NCBI GenBank assembly: GCA_902810755.1 | Contig: CADDYT010000003.1 | Coordinates: 1 to 64,000 of the forward strand | Direction of reading: 5' to 3' | Origin: Chloroflexota bacterium | Lineage (GTDB): Bacteria; Chloroflexota; Ktedonobacteria; Ktedonobacterales; Ktedonobacteraceae | DNA length: 64,000 nucleotides | Shown: in pieces, positions 26,140-36,182 of the stretch | Layout: every line of letters starts with the position of its first letter | Numbering within the stretch: the first letter of the stretch is position 1 | Program-made: the position numbers and the translations under genes | Notes under the pieces: model-generated | Database searches by the model: none | Seen by the model: the letters and a program-made list of their open reading frames with translations, nothing else | Told to the model about the DNA's origin: nothing

Positions 26140-29022
26140 ATGTCGGAACGCGCACAACGCACAGAGAAAGATGTTCCCCTGCGGCGAGATATTCGCATGC
26201 TGGGCAATAGTCTGGGCCGTGCCATCCAGCGACACGAAGGTATGGCCGTCTTCGAAACGGTGGAGTGGCTGCGCAACAATTGCAAACGACTGCGCCAGCT
26301 TCAGGAAAACCTGAGCCATGCTGAGCAGGCGGGCGAAGCCGACCGCCTGCGTGAAGAGATCGCGGCGCTGGATCAGGAGATCACGGCCATTGTGAATGGC
26401 TGCGACCTGGAAACCAGCATCGACGTGATACGCGCCTTCACCGTCTACTTTCACCTGGTCAACACCGCCGAGCAGCACCACCGCACACGCCGCCGCCGCT
26501 TCTACGAGGCCCATGATCTACCCGGCGTGCAGCGCGGCTCGCTGGCGGCGCTGGTCGACCTGCTCAAGCACAGCGAGTTCGACGCGCAGAGCGCGCAGCA
26601 ATTGCTGGATACGCTCTCCATCGAACTCGTCTTCACCGCCCACCCGACGGAGGCCACGCGCCGCAGCCTGATTACCAAAGCGCGGGAAGTGGCTACCCTG
26701 CTGGCGGCGCACGATTTTCAGGCGGAGATGACGCCGCGCCAGCGCGCCGACTGGCAGCGCGATCTGGAAAGCGTGGTGACCCTGCTCTGGCGCACCGACG
26801 CCATCCGCCACGTGCGCCCGCAGCCCATCGACGAGATCAAGATGGGTATTTACTACCTGGATGAGATTCTCCTGTCCGCCGTTCCTGAAACCTATAAAGA
26901 GTTGGAACGCTTGCTGCAGGAAGCGTTTCCGCACGAAGCGTTGCGCGTGCCGCCATTCCTGCGCCTCGGCTCCTGGATCGGCGGCGATCAGGATGGCAAC
27001 CCGAATGTGGGGCCGCAGACGATGCTGGAAGCCCTGCGCCTGCAACGCTCGCACCTGCTGGACCATTACCGCTCCTCGCTTGAGAAGCTGGCGATGGCAT
27101 ATTCGCAATCGCTCAACCACTGCACCATCACCGAGGCCCTGCGCCGATCCATCGAGCGCGACGCGGCGACCATGCCGGAGTATGACCGCGAACTCGGTCC
27201 GCAAACGGCGCAGGAGCCATACCGGCGCAAATGTTCCTTCATCTGGAAGCGCCTCGAGGCCGCAACGGCTTCGCCGCCCACGCAGAACAGCGCGTCCATC
27301 GCCTATCGCTCAGCGCAGCACATGCTCGACGACTTACGGCTTGTGTATGAGAGTCTGGTAGCCAACGGCGAGCGCGAGACGGCGCAGGGCGCGTTGAGTA
27401 CGCTGATCCGGCAGGTTGAGGTCTTCGGCTTCCACTTCGCCGCCCTCGATGTGCGCCAGCACAGCCAGCGCCACGAGGCTGCTCTGGCGGAATTGCTGCG
27501 CGTGACGGGCCTCTTAGAGGGAGACTATAGAACACTGGATGAACAGGGGCGGGTACGCCTGCTGGAAGACTTGCTACGCGACCCCCGCGTGTTGCCGCGC
27601 CAGTCCCTCACGCTGAGCGACGAGACACGCCACGTGCTTGATACCTTTGACGCCATCCGGCAGGCGCGGACAGAGTTCGGCGAAAAGGCCATTACCTGCT
27701 ACATTATCAGCATGGCGCGCACGGTGAGCGATCTACTGGAGGTGCAATTTTTCTGCAAAGAGGCTGGCATCACTGCTCTGCCCATCGTGCCGCTTTTTGA
27801 GACCATCGACGACCTGCGTTCCTGCACGAACGTGCTGGAGCATGCCTTTACGAATCCCATTTACCGGCAGCAACTGGCAGCGTGTGGCGACCGGCAGCAG
27901 GTGATGCTTGGCTATTCGGACAGCAGCAAGGATGGCGGCATCCTCACCTCAAGCTGGGAGTTGTACCAGGCGCAGTCGCGGCTGGCCGAGCTTGGTTCGC
28001 GTCACGGGGTGGGCATCACGCTCTTTCACGGGCGCGGCGGCGCGATCGGGCGAGGCGGCGGGCCGATCTACGAGGCCATTCTGGGCCAGCCACCGGGCAG
28101 CGTCAACGGGCGCATTCGTATCACGGAGCAGGGCGAGATGCTTTCGTTCAAATATGGCCTGCACGATATCGCCCTGCGCAACCTGGAACTGGTCGTCTCC
28201 GGCGTGGTCGAGGCCAGCCTGCCCTCGGAGAAGCTGAAGCAGGCGCGCAGGCAAACACCCGCATCAAATCCTGAGAGGTGGCCAGAGATCATGCAGCAAC
28301 TCTCAGCCAGCGCCTACAGCCACTATCGGCGGTTGATCTACGAGGACGCAGACTTCCTGCGCTACTTTGAGCAGGCCACGCCCATTCTTGAACTGGGCTG
28401 GCTCAATATCGGCTCACGCCCGGCTCGCCGCTCGAAGGGACGCAGCATCGAAGAATTGCGCGCCATCCCCTGGGTCTTTTCCTGGATGCAGAGCCGCTAC
28501 GTGCTGCCAAGCTGGTACGGCGTGGGCAGCGCCATCGAGGCGTACCTGGCCGACAACCCGGCGCGCCTCGCCACCCTGCAGGACATGTACCGCAACTGGC
28601 CCTTCATGCGCGCTTTCCTCGATAACTTGCAGATGACGCTCTCAAAGGCCGATATGCACATCGCCCGCCACTATGCGCAACTGGTGGATGACGAGGCCCT
28701 GCGCCAGCGACTCTCCAGGGAGATTGAGCAAGAATACGAGCGCGCGAAACGCCTGGTTATCCAGATCAGCGACGGCAGGGAACTGCTCGACAACACGCCT
28801 GTGCTACAACGCTCCATCGCCCTGCGCAATCCCTATGTCGACCCGCTCAGCTACTTCCAGGTCGCGCTGCTGCGCCGTCTGCGCGCGCTTGGCGGCCCGC
28901 TCATGCTCGACGAAAGCGAAGAGCAGGAGGCAGGCGAACCGGAACGCGAACGCGCCCGCCTCACCTACGCCGTCCTGCTCACCATCAACGGCATCGCCGC
29001 CGGATTGCGCAATACCGGCTAG
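26140..29022 (+). CDS. ppc: Phosphoenolpyruvate carboxylase
   Basis: This is a full-length enzyme of 960 residues, converting PEP and bicarbonate to oxaloacetate, the anaplerotic step for the TCA cycle. The catalytic histidine motif VFTAHPTEATRR has H168. GSWIGGDQDGNPNV, the PEP-binding GYSDSSKDGGI and the glycine loop FHGRGGAIGRGGGP are all intact. ATG 26140 follows the LLM gene directly. Its stop codon overlaps the stop of the convergent gene within a CTAG at 29019-29022. Confidence 0.96.
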   Translation: MSERAQRTEKDVPLRRDIRMLGNSLGRAIQRHEGMAVFETVEWLRNNCKRLRQLQENLSHAEQAGEADRLREEIAALDQEITAIVNGCDLETSIDVIRAFTVYFHLVNTAEQHHRTRRRRFYEAHDLPGVQRGSLAALVDLLKHSEFDAQSAQQLLDTLSIELVFTAHPTEATRRSLITKAREVATLLAAHDFQAEMTPRQRADWQRDLESVVTLLWRTDAIRHVRPQPIDEIKMGIYYLDEILLSAVPETYKELERLLQEAFPHEALRVPPFLRLGSWIGGDQDGNPNVGPQTMLEALRLQRSHLLDHYRSSLEKLAMAYSQSLNHCTITEALRRSIERDAATMPEYDRELGPQTAQEPYRRKCSFIWKRLEAATASPPTQNSASIAYRSAQHMLDDLRLVYESLVANGERETAQGALSTLIRQVEVFGFHFAALDVRQHSQRHEAALAELLRVTGLLEGDYRTLDEQGRVRLLEDLLRDPRVLPRQSLTLSDETRHVLDTFDAIRQARTEFGEKAITCYIISMARTVSDLLEVQFFCKEAGITALPIVPLFETIDDLRSCTNVLEHAFTNPIYRQQLAACGDRQQVMLGYSDSSKDGGILTSSWELYQAQSRLAELGSRHGVGITLFHGRGGAIGRGGGPIYEAILGQPPGSVNGRIRITEQGEMLSFKYGLHDIALRNLELVVSGVVEASLPSEKLKQARRQTPASNPERWPEIMQQLSASAYSHYRRLIYEDADFLRYFEQATPILELGWLNIGSRPARRSKGRSIEELRAIPWVFSWMQSRYVLPSWYGVGSAIEAYLADNPARLATLQDMYRNWPFMRAFLDNLQMTLSKADMHIARHYAQLVDDEALRQRLSREIEQEYERAKRLVIQISDGRELLDNTPVLQRSIALRNPYVDPLSYFQVALLRRLRALGGPLMLDESEEQEAGEPERERARLTYAVLLTINGIAAGLRNTG

Positions 29023-29837
29023 AGATTGCCCCACGAGTAGGTTTTATCCGGCTTCGCGTTCGGACTGTTATAGGCCAGCGTGATCAGTTCGTGGGCGGTA
29101 AGCTGGATGTTGTGGAAATCGCCGCTATAAGGCTTGCCATTGACCCAGATCTGCCAGCCGCTCGTCAGATCTAACTCGGATGGATAGCTTAACGAGGAGA
29201 AACGCTGTGACCACTCATCGAAAAAGTTGCCCAGGGTATAGTTTTTCTGCGTTGGCGATTCGATATGGATCACACCGGTGGTGTCATGGGTGTGCAGCCA
29301 GTAGAAGCAGGAGCCATCGGAAGCAATGCCCACATACTGCGGTATCTGACTGAGTTTGCCGTTGATATAAATCGACACGTGAGCATGGATATGGTAGGCA
29401 AGCTGCTCGTTTGTCTGACAGGCAATGCCATCGACGGCAGGATAGACAGGATTATCTGAAACCGCCGGTGTTTGAGACTGGCTAACGTTATAGAAGATAA
29501 TACCGCCAATCAGGCCAGCGCCAACGATCACGGCGGCGAGAATGGAGAGCCAGGTAATCATCTTCGCTCGCCTGTCTTCCTTTAGCTGCTGCTGCCTCTG
29601 CTGCTCCTTCGCGGCCCGCTGTGCCGCCCTGCTAACCGTCTTCCTGCCCTGCCCCTGCGCCCCCCAGGGATTGCCCGCTTCATCCTTTAGCACAGTTTGT
29701 GTACGCTGCTTACCATTCGCATTCTGCGTGGTCGGCTTGCCACCCATGTTCTGCGTGGCCGACTTACCGCTCGCACCCTCTTTGACCGGAACAGTCTGCG
29801 GACGCTGCTTACTCCCACTACCTGTTTGTTTTGCCAT
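29019..29837 (-). CDS. Membrane-anchored protein with histidine-rich extracellular domain
   Basis: The protein has 272 residues from ATG 29837 (MAKQTGSGSK). A polar, Gln/Lys/Gly-rich cytoplasmic region (residues 1-95, with RAAKEQQRQQQLKEDRR) is followed by one membrane helix (about 97-120, MITWLSILAAVIVGAGLIGG). The outside domain contains HIHAHVSIYING and WLHTHDTTGVIHIES. The clustered histidines could bind a metal such as Cu or Zn (inference). I do not recognise a named family or function. It converges on ppc with overlapping stop codons. Confidence 0.78.
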   Translation of the reverse strand: MAKQTGSGSKQRPQTVPVKEGASGKSATQNMGGKPTTQNANGKQRTQTVLKDEAGNPWGAQGQGRKTVSRAAQRAAKEQQRQQQLKEDRRAKMITWLSILAAVIVGAGLIGGIIFYNVSQSQTPAVSDNPVYPAVDGIACQTNEQLAYHIHAHVSIYINGKLSQIPQYVGIASDGSCFYWLHTHDTTGVIHIESPTQKNYTLGNFFDEWSQRFSSLSYPSELDLTSGWQIWVNGKPYSGDFHNIQLTAHELITLAYNSPNAKPDKTYSWGNL

Positions 29838-30351
29838 GAAAAAGTTACCTCGCTCGACTATGCTTTGATCCACATAAAGCCAGAGATGCTTTCCGAACCA
29901 GTCTTGAAACATATTGATGCTCTCAAGAAACGAAAAGCGTCTTCCCTCCCCCGCCATAAGAAACGCGCTATTATTATAGCGGCCAGGTATCAATAAGTCT
30001 ACAGCAAAATGTAAAATTCCTATCAAATCCGATTCTCTTCGTTGCTGTCCCCTGAAAAAATCGCACATTGTAAATACTCCTGTCAGGTGCTATCATGAGA
30101 AGAGAGCAGCGCGTCATCGCCCAGGCGAGAGGGAAGCAGAGCATATTCGGGAGAAGCAGGCGGCGCGGCTGTGTCAAGATAGGCGACACGAGCGTGTTAT
30201 CTTATGGGAGCAAGAATTTGTAAGGCTTCATCCGTGTTTTCCTATGTAAAGGGAAAGAAAATCCCTCTGGCAAAAGTACAACAAACACGACGGACTCACG
30301 ACAGGCGCGGGCAACGTGTTCGCACCTGACTCAGAACACAAGGAGGCATAT
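29838..30351. other. Divergent intergenic region before the pentose-phosphate operon
   Basis: No coding frame is convincing. TTGTAA (30068-30073) and TATCAT (30091-30096), 17 bases apart on the plus strand, form a possible promoter for the tal operon about 250 bases upstream of its start. The remainder holds nothing I can name. Confidence 0.4.
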
Positions 30352-31497
30352 ATGACCAATCCGTTGCGCGAACTGGAAGCCCTGGGACAGAGCGTCTGGT
30401 ATGACAATATCGACCGGGCGCAGTTGCAGAATGGCATGTTTAAGAACCTGATCGTACAGGATGGCATCTCCGGCGTCACCGCTAACCCCACCATCTTCGA
30501 TAAATCCATCGGCCACGGACACGCTTACGATGAGCAGATGGATCAGTTGATCCGCGAGGGAAAAAGCACCGGCGAGATCTACGAGACGCTGGTGATAACC
30601 GACATCCGTACCGTCGCCGATCTGCTGCGCCCCATCTATGACCGCACAGGCGGCCACGACGGCTACGTCAGCCTGGAAGTTTCGCCCGACCTCGCTCACG
30701 ATACCGAAGGCACGCTCAAGGAGGTGCGTCGTTTCTGGCAGATGGTGGATCGGCCCAATCTGATGATTAAGATTCCGGCCACGCCGGAAGGCATCCCCGC
30801 CGTGCGCCAGGCCCTTACCGAAGGCATCAACGTCAACATCACCCTCATCTTCTCCCGCGAGGCCTATCGTGAAGTTGCCGATGCCTACCTGAACGCGCTG
30901 GAAGATCGCAACGCGCAGGGCCAGGATATCAGCAGCATCGCCTCGGTCGCCAGCTTCTTCGTCAGCCGCGTCGACACGCTCGTTGACAGGCTGCTTGACG
31001 AGCGCATCAAGGCAACGAGCGACTCCGCCGAGCAGCAGCGACTCAAATCGCTTGAGGGCAAGGCCGGTATCGCCAATGCCCGCCTGGTCTACCAGGACTT
31101 CAAGGAAATCTTCCACACGCCGCGCTTCGAGACGCTCAAGCATAGCGGCGCAATGGTGCAGCGACCGCTGTGGGCCAGCACCAGCACGAAGAACCCGGCC
31201 TACAGCGATGTCATGTACGCCGAAGAACTGATCGGCCCCGATACCGTTGATACCATGCCGCTGGAAACCATCGAGAACTTCCGCGATCACGGCCACGCCA
31301 GCATCACCATCAACAACGATATCCCCGGCGCGATTGCCCTGTTTGAGGCGCTGGAAGCCGTCGGCATCAGCTACGCTCAGGTCACGCACCAGTTGCTGGT
31401 CGAGGGCGTGCAGAAGTTCTCCGATTCCTTCCACGACCTCTTCAAGACCATCGACACCAAAAAGCAGGCGCTGGCGGCGCAGCAGGCAGCGCACTAG
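30352..31497 (+). CDS. tal: Transaldolase
   Basis: This 381-residue enzyme transfers a three-carbon unit between sedoheptulose-7-phosphate and glyceraldehyde-3-phosphate. ATG 30352 (MTNPLRELEALGQSVWYDN) has AGGAGG at 30341-30346. GVTANPTIFDK is the N-terminal hallmark. The Schiff-base lysine lies in LMIKIPAT (about residue 139). The type matches the transaldolase half of tal-pgi bifunctional enzymes. It ends at TAG 31495-31497 and the same frame stays open into pgi. First gene of the oxidative pentose-phosphate cluster. Confidence 0.95.
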   Translation: MTNPLRELEALGQSVWYDNIDRAQLQNGMFKNLIVQDGISGVTANPTIFDKSIGHGHAYDEQMDQLIREGKSTGEIYETLVITDIRTVADLLRPIYDRTGGHDGYVSLEVSPDLAHDTEGTLKEVRRFWQMVDRPNLMIKIPATPEGIPAVRQALTEGINVNITLIFSREAYREVADAYLNALEDRNAQGQDISSIASVASFFVSRVDTLVDRLLDERIKATSDSAEQQRLKSLEGKAGIANARLVYQDFKEIFHTPRFETLKHSGAMVQRPLWASTSTKNPAYSDVMYAEELIGPDTVDTMPLETIENFRDHGHASITINNDIPGAIALFEALEAVGISYAQVTHQLLVEGVQKFSDSFHDLFKTIDTKKQALAAQQAAH

Positions 31498-31515
31498 AAG
31501 CGGGGTTGCACGGTC

Positions 31516-33252
31516 ATGGTCCTGGAATCCCATTTTCGCGGACCCAACAGTCTCCAACCCGTCATTGAAGGCGGGTTGGAGCAACTGGCGCAGCAGAACG
31601 CCGCGCAGCGCATCTGGAACGGCGACGCCTCGTTCTGGAAATCCGAATCCCAGGCGCAGGCAGCCATTCGCGAGCGGCTGGGCTGGCTGACGGTCGCCAA
31701 CCTGATGCAGCAGAAGCGCGACGAAATCATCGATTTTGTCAACGGGGTGCGGCAGGCAGGCTACCAGAGCGCCGTGCTGCTCGGCATGGGCGGCAGCAGC
31801 CTCTGCCCGGAAGTGCTGCGCCTCACCTTCGGCAGCGCGCCCGGCTACCTGAAACTCTTCGTCCTCGACACCACCGACCCGGATACGATTCTCTCGGTGG
31901 AGCGGCAAATCGATCTGAATACCACCCTCTTCATCGTCGCCTCGAAATCGGGCAAGACGCTGGAAACGCTGTCGCAATTCAAATACTTCTATGATAAAGT
32001 CAGCCGCCTGGTCGGAGCCAATGCCGGGGAGCGTTTCATCGCCATTACCGATCCCGGCACGCCGCTGGAGCAGCTTGCCAGAGATCACCACTTCCGGCAC
32101 ATCTTCTCCAACCCGCCGGATATCGGGGGCCGCTATTCCGCGCTCTCCTACTTCGGCCTCGTCCCCGGCGCGCTGATCGGCGTCGACATCGAGAAGCTGC
32201 TCTCGCGGGCGCAGGAGATGATGCAGGAATGCGGGGCCGACCATCCGGCGCAGGACAACCCCGGCCTCTGGCTTGGTGCAGCCCTGGCAACGCTGGCGAC
32301 GCAGCAGGGACGCAACAAGATCACCTTTGCCCTCTCCCCCGGCATCGCTAGCTTCGGCCTCTGGGTTGAACAACTGATCGCCGAGAGTACCGGCAAAGAA
32401 GGACGCGGCCTCGTCCCCATCGCCAGCGAGCAGTTGGGCAGGCCACAGGACTACGGCAATGATCGCGTCTTCGTCTACCTGCGCCTCTATGGCAGCCAGA
32501 ATTCGCAACTTAACGATGCCATCGAGACGCTGGTCGCCGCCGGTCAGCCGGAAATCTCTTATGATCTGCGCGATGACTACGATCTGGGGGCGCAATTCTT
32601 CCTCTGGGAGTTCGCCGTCGCCACCGCAGGCCACTTCCTGGACATCAATCCCTTCAACGAACCCAACGTCCAGGAAAGCAAGGAGAACACGAACAACATT
32701 CTGGCACAGTACGAAAAGCAGGGCAAGTTGCCGGAGCCACAGCCGGTCTTCCAGCAAGGTACCATCACCATCTACGGCCCCGCAAACGGCGCGCGCAGCC
32801 TGACCGATTACCTGCATACCTTCCTGGGCCAGGTCCAGCCCGGCGACTATATCGCCATCATGGCCTACGTGCAGCAAAACCCGGAGACGGAAGGTGCGCT
32901 GGAAGACCTGCGTATCCGCCTGCGCGACCTCTATAAGGTAGCCACCACCGTCGGCTACGGCCCGCGCTTCCTGCATTCCACAGGCCAGTTGCACAAAGGT
33001 GGCGCAAACAACGGCGTCTTCATCCAGATCACCGGCCAGGATCGGCACGATATGGCTATCCCCGGCGAGCCGTACACCTTCGGCATCCTGAAAGCGGCCC
33101 AGGCCCTCGGCGACTTCTACTCGCTCGAACACCACCAGCGCCGCGTCATCAGCATCCACATCGCCGGTAATCTCGGCCAGGGCTTATACACTATCGAGCG
33201 GGCTGTTTCATGGGGAGAGGAATCAGCAGGATTGACACGGGTCATACAATAA
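31516..33252 (+). CDS. pgi: Glucose-6-phosphate isomerase
   Basis: This 578-residue enzyme interconverts glucose-6-phosphate and fructose-6-phosphate. LGMGGSSLCPEVLR and VASKSGKTLETLSQ are the two sugar-phosphate-binding (SIS) motifs, and HSTGQLHKGGANNGVF is the C-terminal catalytic segment. Its closest layout is the pgi half of bifunctional transaldolase/phosphoglucose isomerases. ATG 31516 is six sense codons past the tal TAG and in the same frame. Only a weak GCGGGG stands before it, so initiation may depend on coupling. It could also be a C-terminal half made by readthrough. Confidence 0.93.
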   Translation: MVLESHFRGPNSLQPVIEGGLEQLAQQNAAQRIWNGDASFWKSESQAQAAIRERLGWLTVANLMQQKRDEIIDFVNGVRQAGYQSAVLLGMGGSSLCPEVLRLTFGSAPGYLKLFVLDTTDPDTILSVERQIDLNTTLFIVASKSGKTLETLSQFKYFYDKVSRLVGANAGERFIAITDPGTPLEQLARDHHFRHIFSNPPDIGGRYSALSYFGLVPGALIGVDIEKLLSRAQEMMQECGADHPAQDNPGLWLGAALATLATQQGRNKITFALSPGIASFGLWVEQLIAESTGKEGRGLVPIASEQLGRPQDYGNDRVFVYLRLYGSQNSQLNDAIETLVAAGQPEISYDLRDDYDLGAQFFLWEFAVATAGHFLDINPFNEPNVQESKENTNNILAQYEKQGKLPEPQPVFQQGTITIYGPANGARSLTDYLHTFLGQVQPGDYIAIMAYVQQNPETEGALEDLRIRLRDLYKVATTVGYGPRFLHSTGQLHKGGANNGVFIQITGQDRHDMAIPGEPYTFGILKAAQALGDFYSLEHHQRRVISIHIAGNLGQGLYTIERAVSWGEESAGLTRVIQ

Positions 33253-33308
33253 CAGACAACAAAACAAAGCGTAAACAGTAGTATAAAAGCATATCAGGAG
33301 ATCGTATA

Positions 33309-34862
33309 ATGCCTCAACGGAGCGTAGTCGAGGCCCCCAACCCACTACGAGAGGGGCTGCGCATCAAGCATAGCCTGGAACCATGCGTCATGGTTATTTT
33401 CGGAGCAACAGGCGACCTGACGCACCGAAAGCTACTACCGGCCCTCTACCGGCTGGCGGTCGATTACCCGCTGCCGGCAGGGTTCTCTATTGTCGCCGTA
33501 GCGCGTCGTCCCCTCACCACCGAAGAATTTCGCCAGCAGGCTTACGATGCTATCGCCCAACATGGCGGGCAGCCCATCAACCCGCAGGCGTGGGAAAGCT
33601 TCGCCTCCGGCCTCTTTTACCATCAGATGAACTTCGATAATCTCGAAGGCTACCAGAAGCTTTCCAGCCTGCTGAGTACGATTGATCACGACCGGGGAAC
33701 GGGCGGCAATCGTATCTTTTATCTTTCCACACCGCCGAGCCAGTACGTCGAAATCATCCAGCACCTGGGAGCAGTCGGGCTGAACAAGAATCGCAAGGGC
33801 TGGACGCGCATCATTATCGAAAAGCCGTTTGGCCATGACCTCGCCTCCGCGCGCGAACTCAACAAGCAGGTGGCGAAAGTCTTCCGCGAGGATCAGGTCT
33901 ACCGCATCGATCACTACCTCGGCAAAGAGACGGTACAGAACATCCTCGTCTTCCGCCTGGCAAACGGCATCTTCGAGCCAATCTGGAACCGCCAGTACAT
34001 CGACCACGTGCAGATCACCGTCGCCGAAAATATCGGCATCGAGGGCCGCGCCGGCTATTATGAAGAATCGGGCGCCATTCGCGATATGATCCAGAACCAC
34101 GTATTGCAACTGCTGACGCTGGTCGCAATGGAGCCGCCAATCAACTTTGAGGCCAACGCCGTGCGCGACGAGAAGGTTAAGGTGCTGCACGCGCTGCAAC
34201 CGATGGTCGGGCGCGATGTCATTATCAACACCATCCGGGCGCAGTACGGCCCGGGCTGGGTAGGTGGCCACCAGGTCAAGGGCTACACTGAAGAGACGGG
34301 CGTCTCACCCGTTTCCCTGACGGAGACCTATGTCGCGCTCAAAACCTACATCGACAACTGGCGCTGGGCCAACGTTCCCTTCTACCTGCGTACCGGCAAA
34401 CACCTGCCCAAGCGCGTCTCGGAAATCGCCATCCAGTTCAAGCAGCCACCGCTTGTTCTCTTCAAGCAGAGCGAGGCGCACGGCCAGGTTGAGCCAAATG
34501 TCCTTGTACTGCGTATCCAGCCGGACGAGGGCATCTCGCTCAAGTTCGCGGCTAAAGTGCCGGGGCCGGAAGTCGAAATGCAGATTCGCTCCGTCTACAT
34601 GGATTTCTTCTACGGCTCGTCCTTCACCCGCGCCCAGCCGGAAGCCTACGAACGCCTGCTGCTCGATAGCATGATCGGCGACCAGTCGCTGTTCACGCGC
34701 CGCGACGAAGTCGAGGCCGCGTGGAGTTTCATCCAGGGTATTCTGGACGAATGGCAGAACGAGCCACGCGAAAGCATCCTGACATACGAATCCGGCTCGT
34801 GGGGGCCGCAGGCCGCCGATGAATTTATCTGGCGCGACGGACGGCGCTGGCGGCGTCCATAG
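33309..34862 (+). CDS. zwf: Glucose-6-phosphate 1-dehydrogenase
   Basis: This 517-residue enzyme oxidises glucose-6-phosphate to 6-phosphogluconolactone with NADP+ or NAD+. The dinucleotide-binding motif FGATGDLTHRKL lies at residues 31-42. The substrate-site motif YRIDHYLGKE lies near 198-207. It follows pgi by 56 bases, with AGGAG (33297-33301) before ATG 33309. OpcA, its assembly/activator partner in cyanobacteria and actinobacteria, is encoded next. Confidence 0.97.
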   Translation: MPQRSVVEAPNPLREGLRIKHSLEPCVMVIFGATGDLTHRKLLPALYRLAVDYPLPAGFSIVAVARRPLTTEEFRQQAYDAIAQHGGQPINPQAWESFASGLFYHQMNFDNLEGYQKLSSLLSTIDHDRGTGGNRIFYLSTPPSQYVEIIQHLGAVGLNKNRKGWTRIIIEKPFGHDLASARELNKQVAKVFREDQVYRIDHYLGKETVQNILVFRLANGIFEPIWNRQYIDHVQITVAENIGIEGRAGYYEESGAIRDMIQNHVLQLLTLVAMEPPINFEANAVRDEKVKVLHALQPMVGRDVIINTIRAQYGPGWVGGHQVKGYTEETGVSPVSLTETYVALKTYIDNWRWANVPFYLRTGKHLPKRVSEIAIQFKQPPLVLFKQSEAHGQVEPNVLVLRIQPDEGISLKFAAKVPGPEVEMQIRSVYMDFFYGSSFTRAQPEAYERLLLDSMIGDQSLFTRRDEVEAAWSFIQGILDEWQNEPRESILTYESGSWGPQAADEFIWRDGRRWRRP

Positions 34863-34931
34863 TCGCCAGGCCCGACTGAACTTATTCCATCCCATACAAT
34901 CATGGGAAATGCACTAGCGAGGGAAAGATGC

Positions 34932-36182
34932 ATGACTAAGGGGACAGCCGGTAATCCAGATATTCGCATACCCTGGGCAGGCAGGCAGGTTGCTCTAAAC
35001 GAGCTTGAGGAACAACTGGCCTTCCTCTGGAAAATGTCCGCCGATAATATGCGGACAGGCTCCAATCTCAATGTGCGCACCAGCATACTCAACCTGCTCA
35101 TCTGCACACCCGACATCGCAACAGCGCAGCGGGCCAGCGCCTTGCTGCGCTATCTCTCAACCACCCATCTGGCGCGCGTCACTATCGCGATTCTTGATCG
35201 CAGCACATCGACGAATGCACTCTCAGCCTGGGCCACGCTGCGCTGCTTCTCCGTGATCTCTGACCTGATGCGCCACTGTTTCGAGCAGACAACGCTCCTG
35301 CTCTCCGGCTCGGCCCTGCGTTCAGCCGCCAATATTATCCATCCCTTGCTCAAACCTGACCTGCCCGTCTACCTCTGGTGGATCGGCGAGTCGGCCAGCA
35401 ACGATCTCGTCTTCAACGACCTGGTCGAACTCAGTAACCGCGTCATTATCGATACCAACACCTTTCTCAATCCCGAACAGGATTTGCAGGCGCTGGTCTC
35501 GCTGCTGCAAACGCACCAGGGCATTGCCATCAGCGACATGAACTGGGGGCGCATCACGCCCTGGCGGCAACTGGTCGCGCAGTTCTTCGACACGCCGCAA
35601 TATTTGCCCTACCTGTCGGGTATCAGCGCCATCGAAATTGAACATGCCGTCGCGCCCCTCGCCGTGCCTTTTCGTGAAGAAGGAGGGGAGATTTCCCCCA
35701 ACCCGACCTGCGCCCTTTTACTCGCCGCCTGGCTCAAAGGACGCCTCGGTCTGCAAATCGCTCCCGATCCGCCAGTGCGCGAGAGCGAGAGCGGCACCTA
35801 TCGCTGGTACCTGGAACGCACGCTCACCGTCAATGCCACCGGCCCGCTTTCAGGAACACCGCGCACCAGAAAGAAAACAGAGCGCACGACGCTTGACATT
35901 ATTCCACGTGTCCACCCGGAACTGCGCCCCGGCTCGCTCTGCCGCGTCACGCTCAAAAGCCGGGTAGAGAATAAAACGGCCAGCTTTACCATCAATCGCG
36001 AAAACGATATGGAACATGTGCAGACAACCATCGAACTCTCGCAGGAAACGCGCCCGCAGCGCACCGTCGGCCTGCCCGCCAACCACGAGGAAAGCGCCCT
36101 GCTCCAGGACGAACTGGAAATCACTGGGCGCGACTATTCCTTCGAGGAGACGCTGCGCGAGCTGCGCGAGCTGTTAGAATAG
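34932..36182 (+). CDS. opcA: Glucose-6-phosphate dehydrogenase assembly protein OpcA
   Basis: This 416-residue protein starts MTKGTAGNPDIRIPW. GAGGGAAAG (34919-34926) supports ATG 34932 over the longer frame from 34902. The segments MRTGSNLNVRTSILNLLIC, LPVYLWWIGE and the DMNWGRITPWRQLVAQFFD stretch are typical of OpcA, which activates or assembles Zwf oligomers in known systems. Position immediately after zwf agrees. No catalytic motif is expected. Confidence 0.9.
   Translation: MTKGTAGNPDIRIPWAGRQVALNELEEQLAFLWKMSADNMRTGSNLNVRTSILNLLICTPDIATAQRASALLRYLSTTHLARVTIAILDRSTSTNALSAWATLRCFSVISDLMRHCFEQTTLLLSGSALRSAANIIHPLLKPDLPVYLWWIGESASNDLVFNDLVELSNRVIIDTNTFLNPEQDLQALVSLLQTHQGIAISDMNWGRITPWRQLVAQFFDTPQYLPYLSGISAIEIEHAVAPLAVPFREEGGEISPNPTCALLLAAWLKGRLGLQIAPDPPVRESESGTYRWYLERTLTVNATGPLSGTPRTRKKTERTTLDIIPRVHPELRPGSLCRVTLKSRVENKTASFTINRENDMEHVQTTIELSQETRPQRTVGLPANHEESALLQDELEITGRDYSFEETLRELRELLE

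Noticed and set aside
29019..29022. Overlapping stop codons of ppc and the convergent gene as a special signal
   Set aside because: CTAG gives a TAG on both strands by chance. Close convergent packing explains it.
30331..33159. A 942-codon open frame on the minus strand
   Set aside because: It is antisense to tal and pgi, which have clear catalytic motifs. Long antisense frames are expected in GC-rich codon usage and this one has no family pattern.
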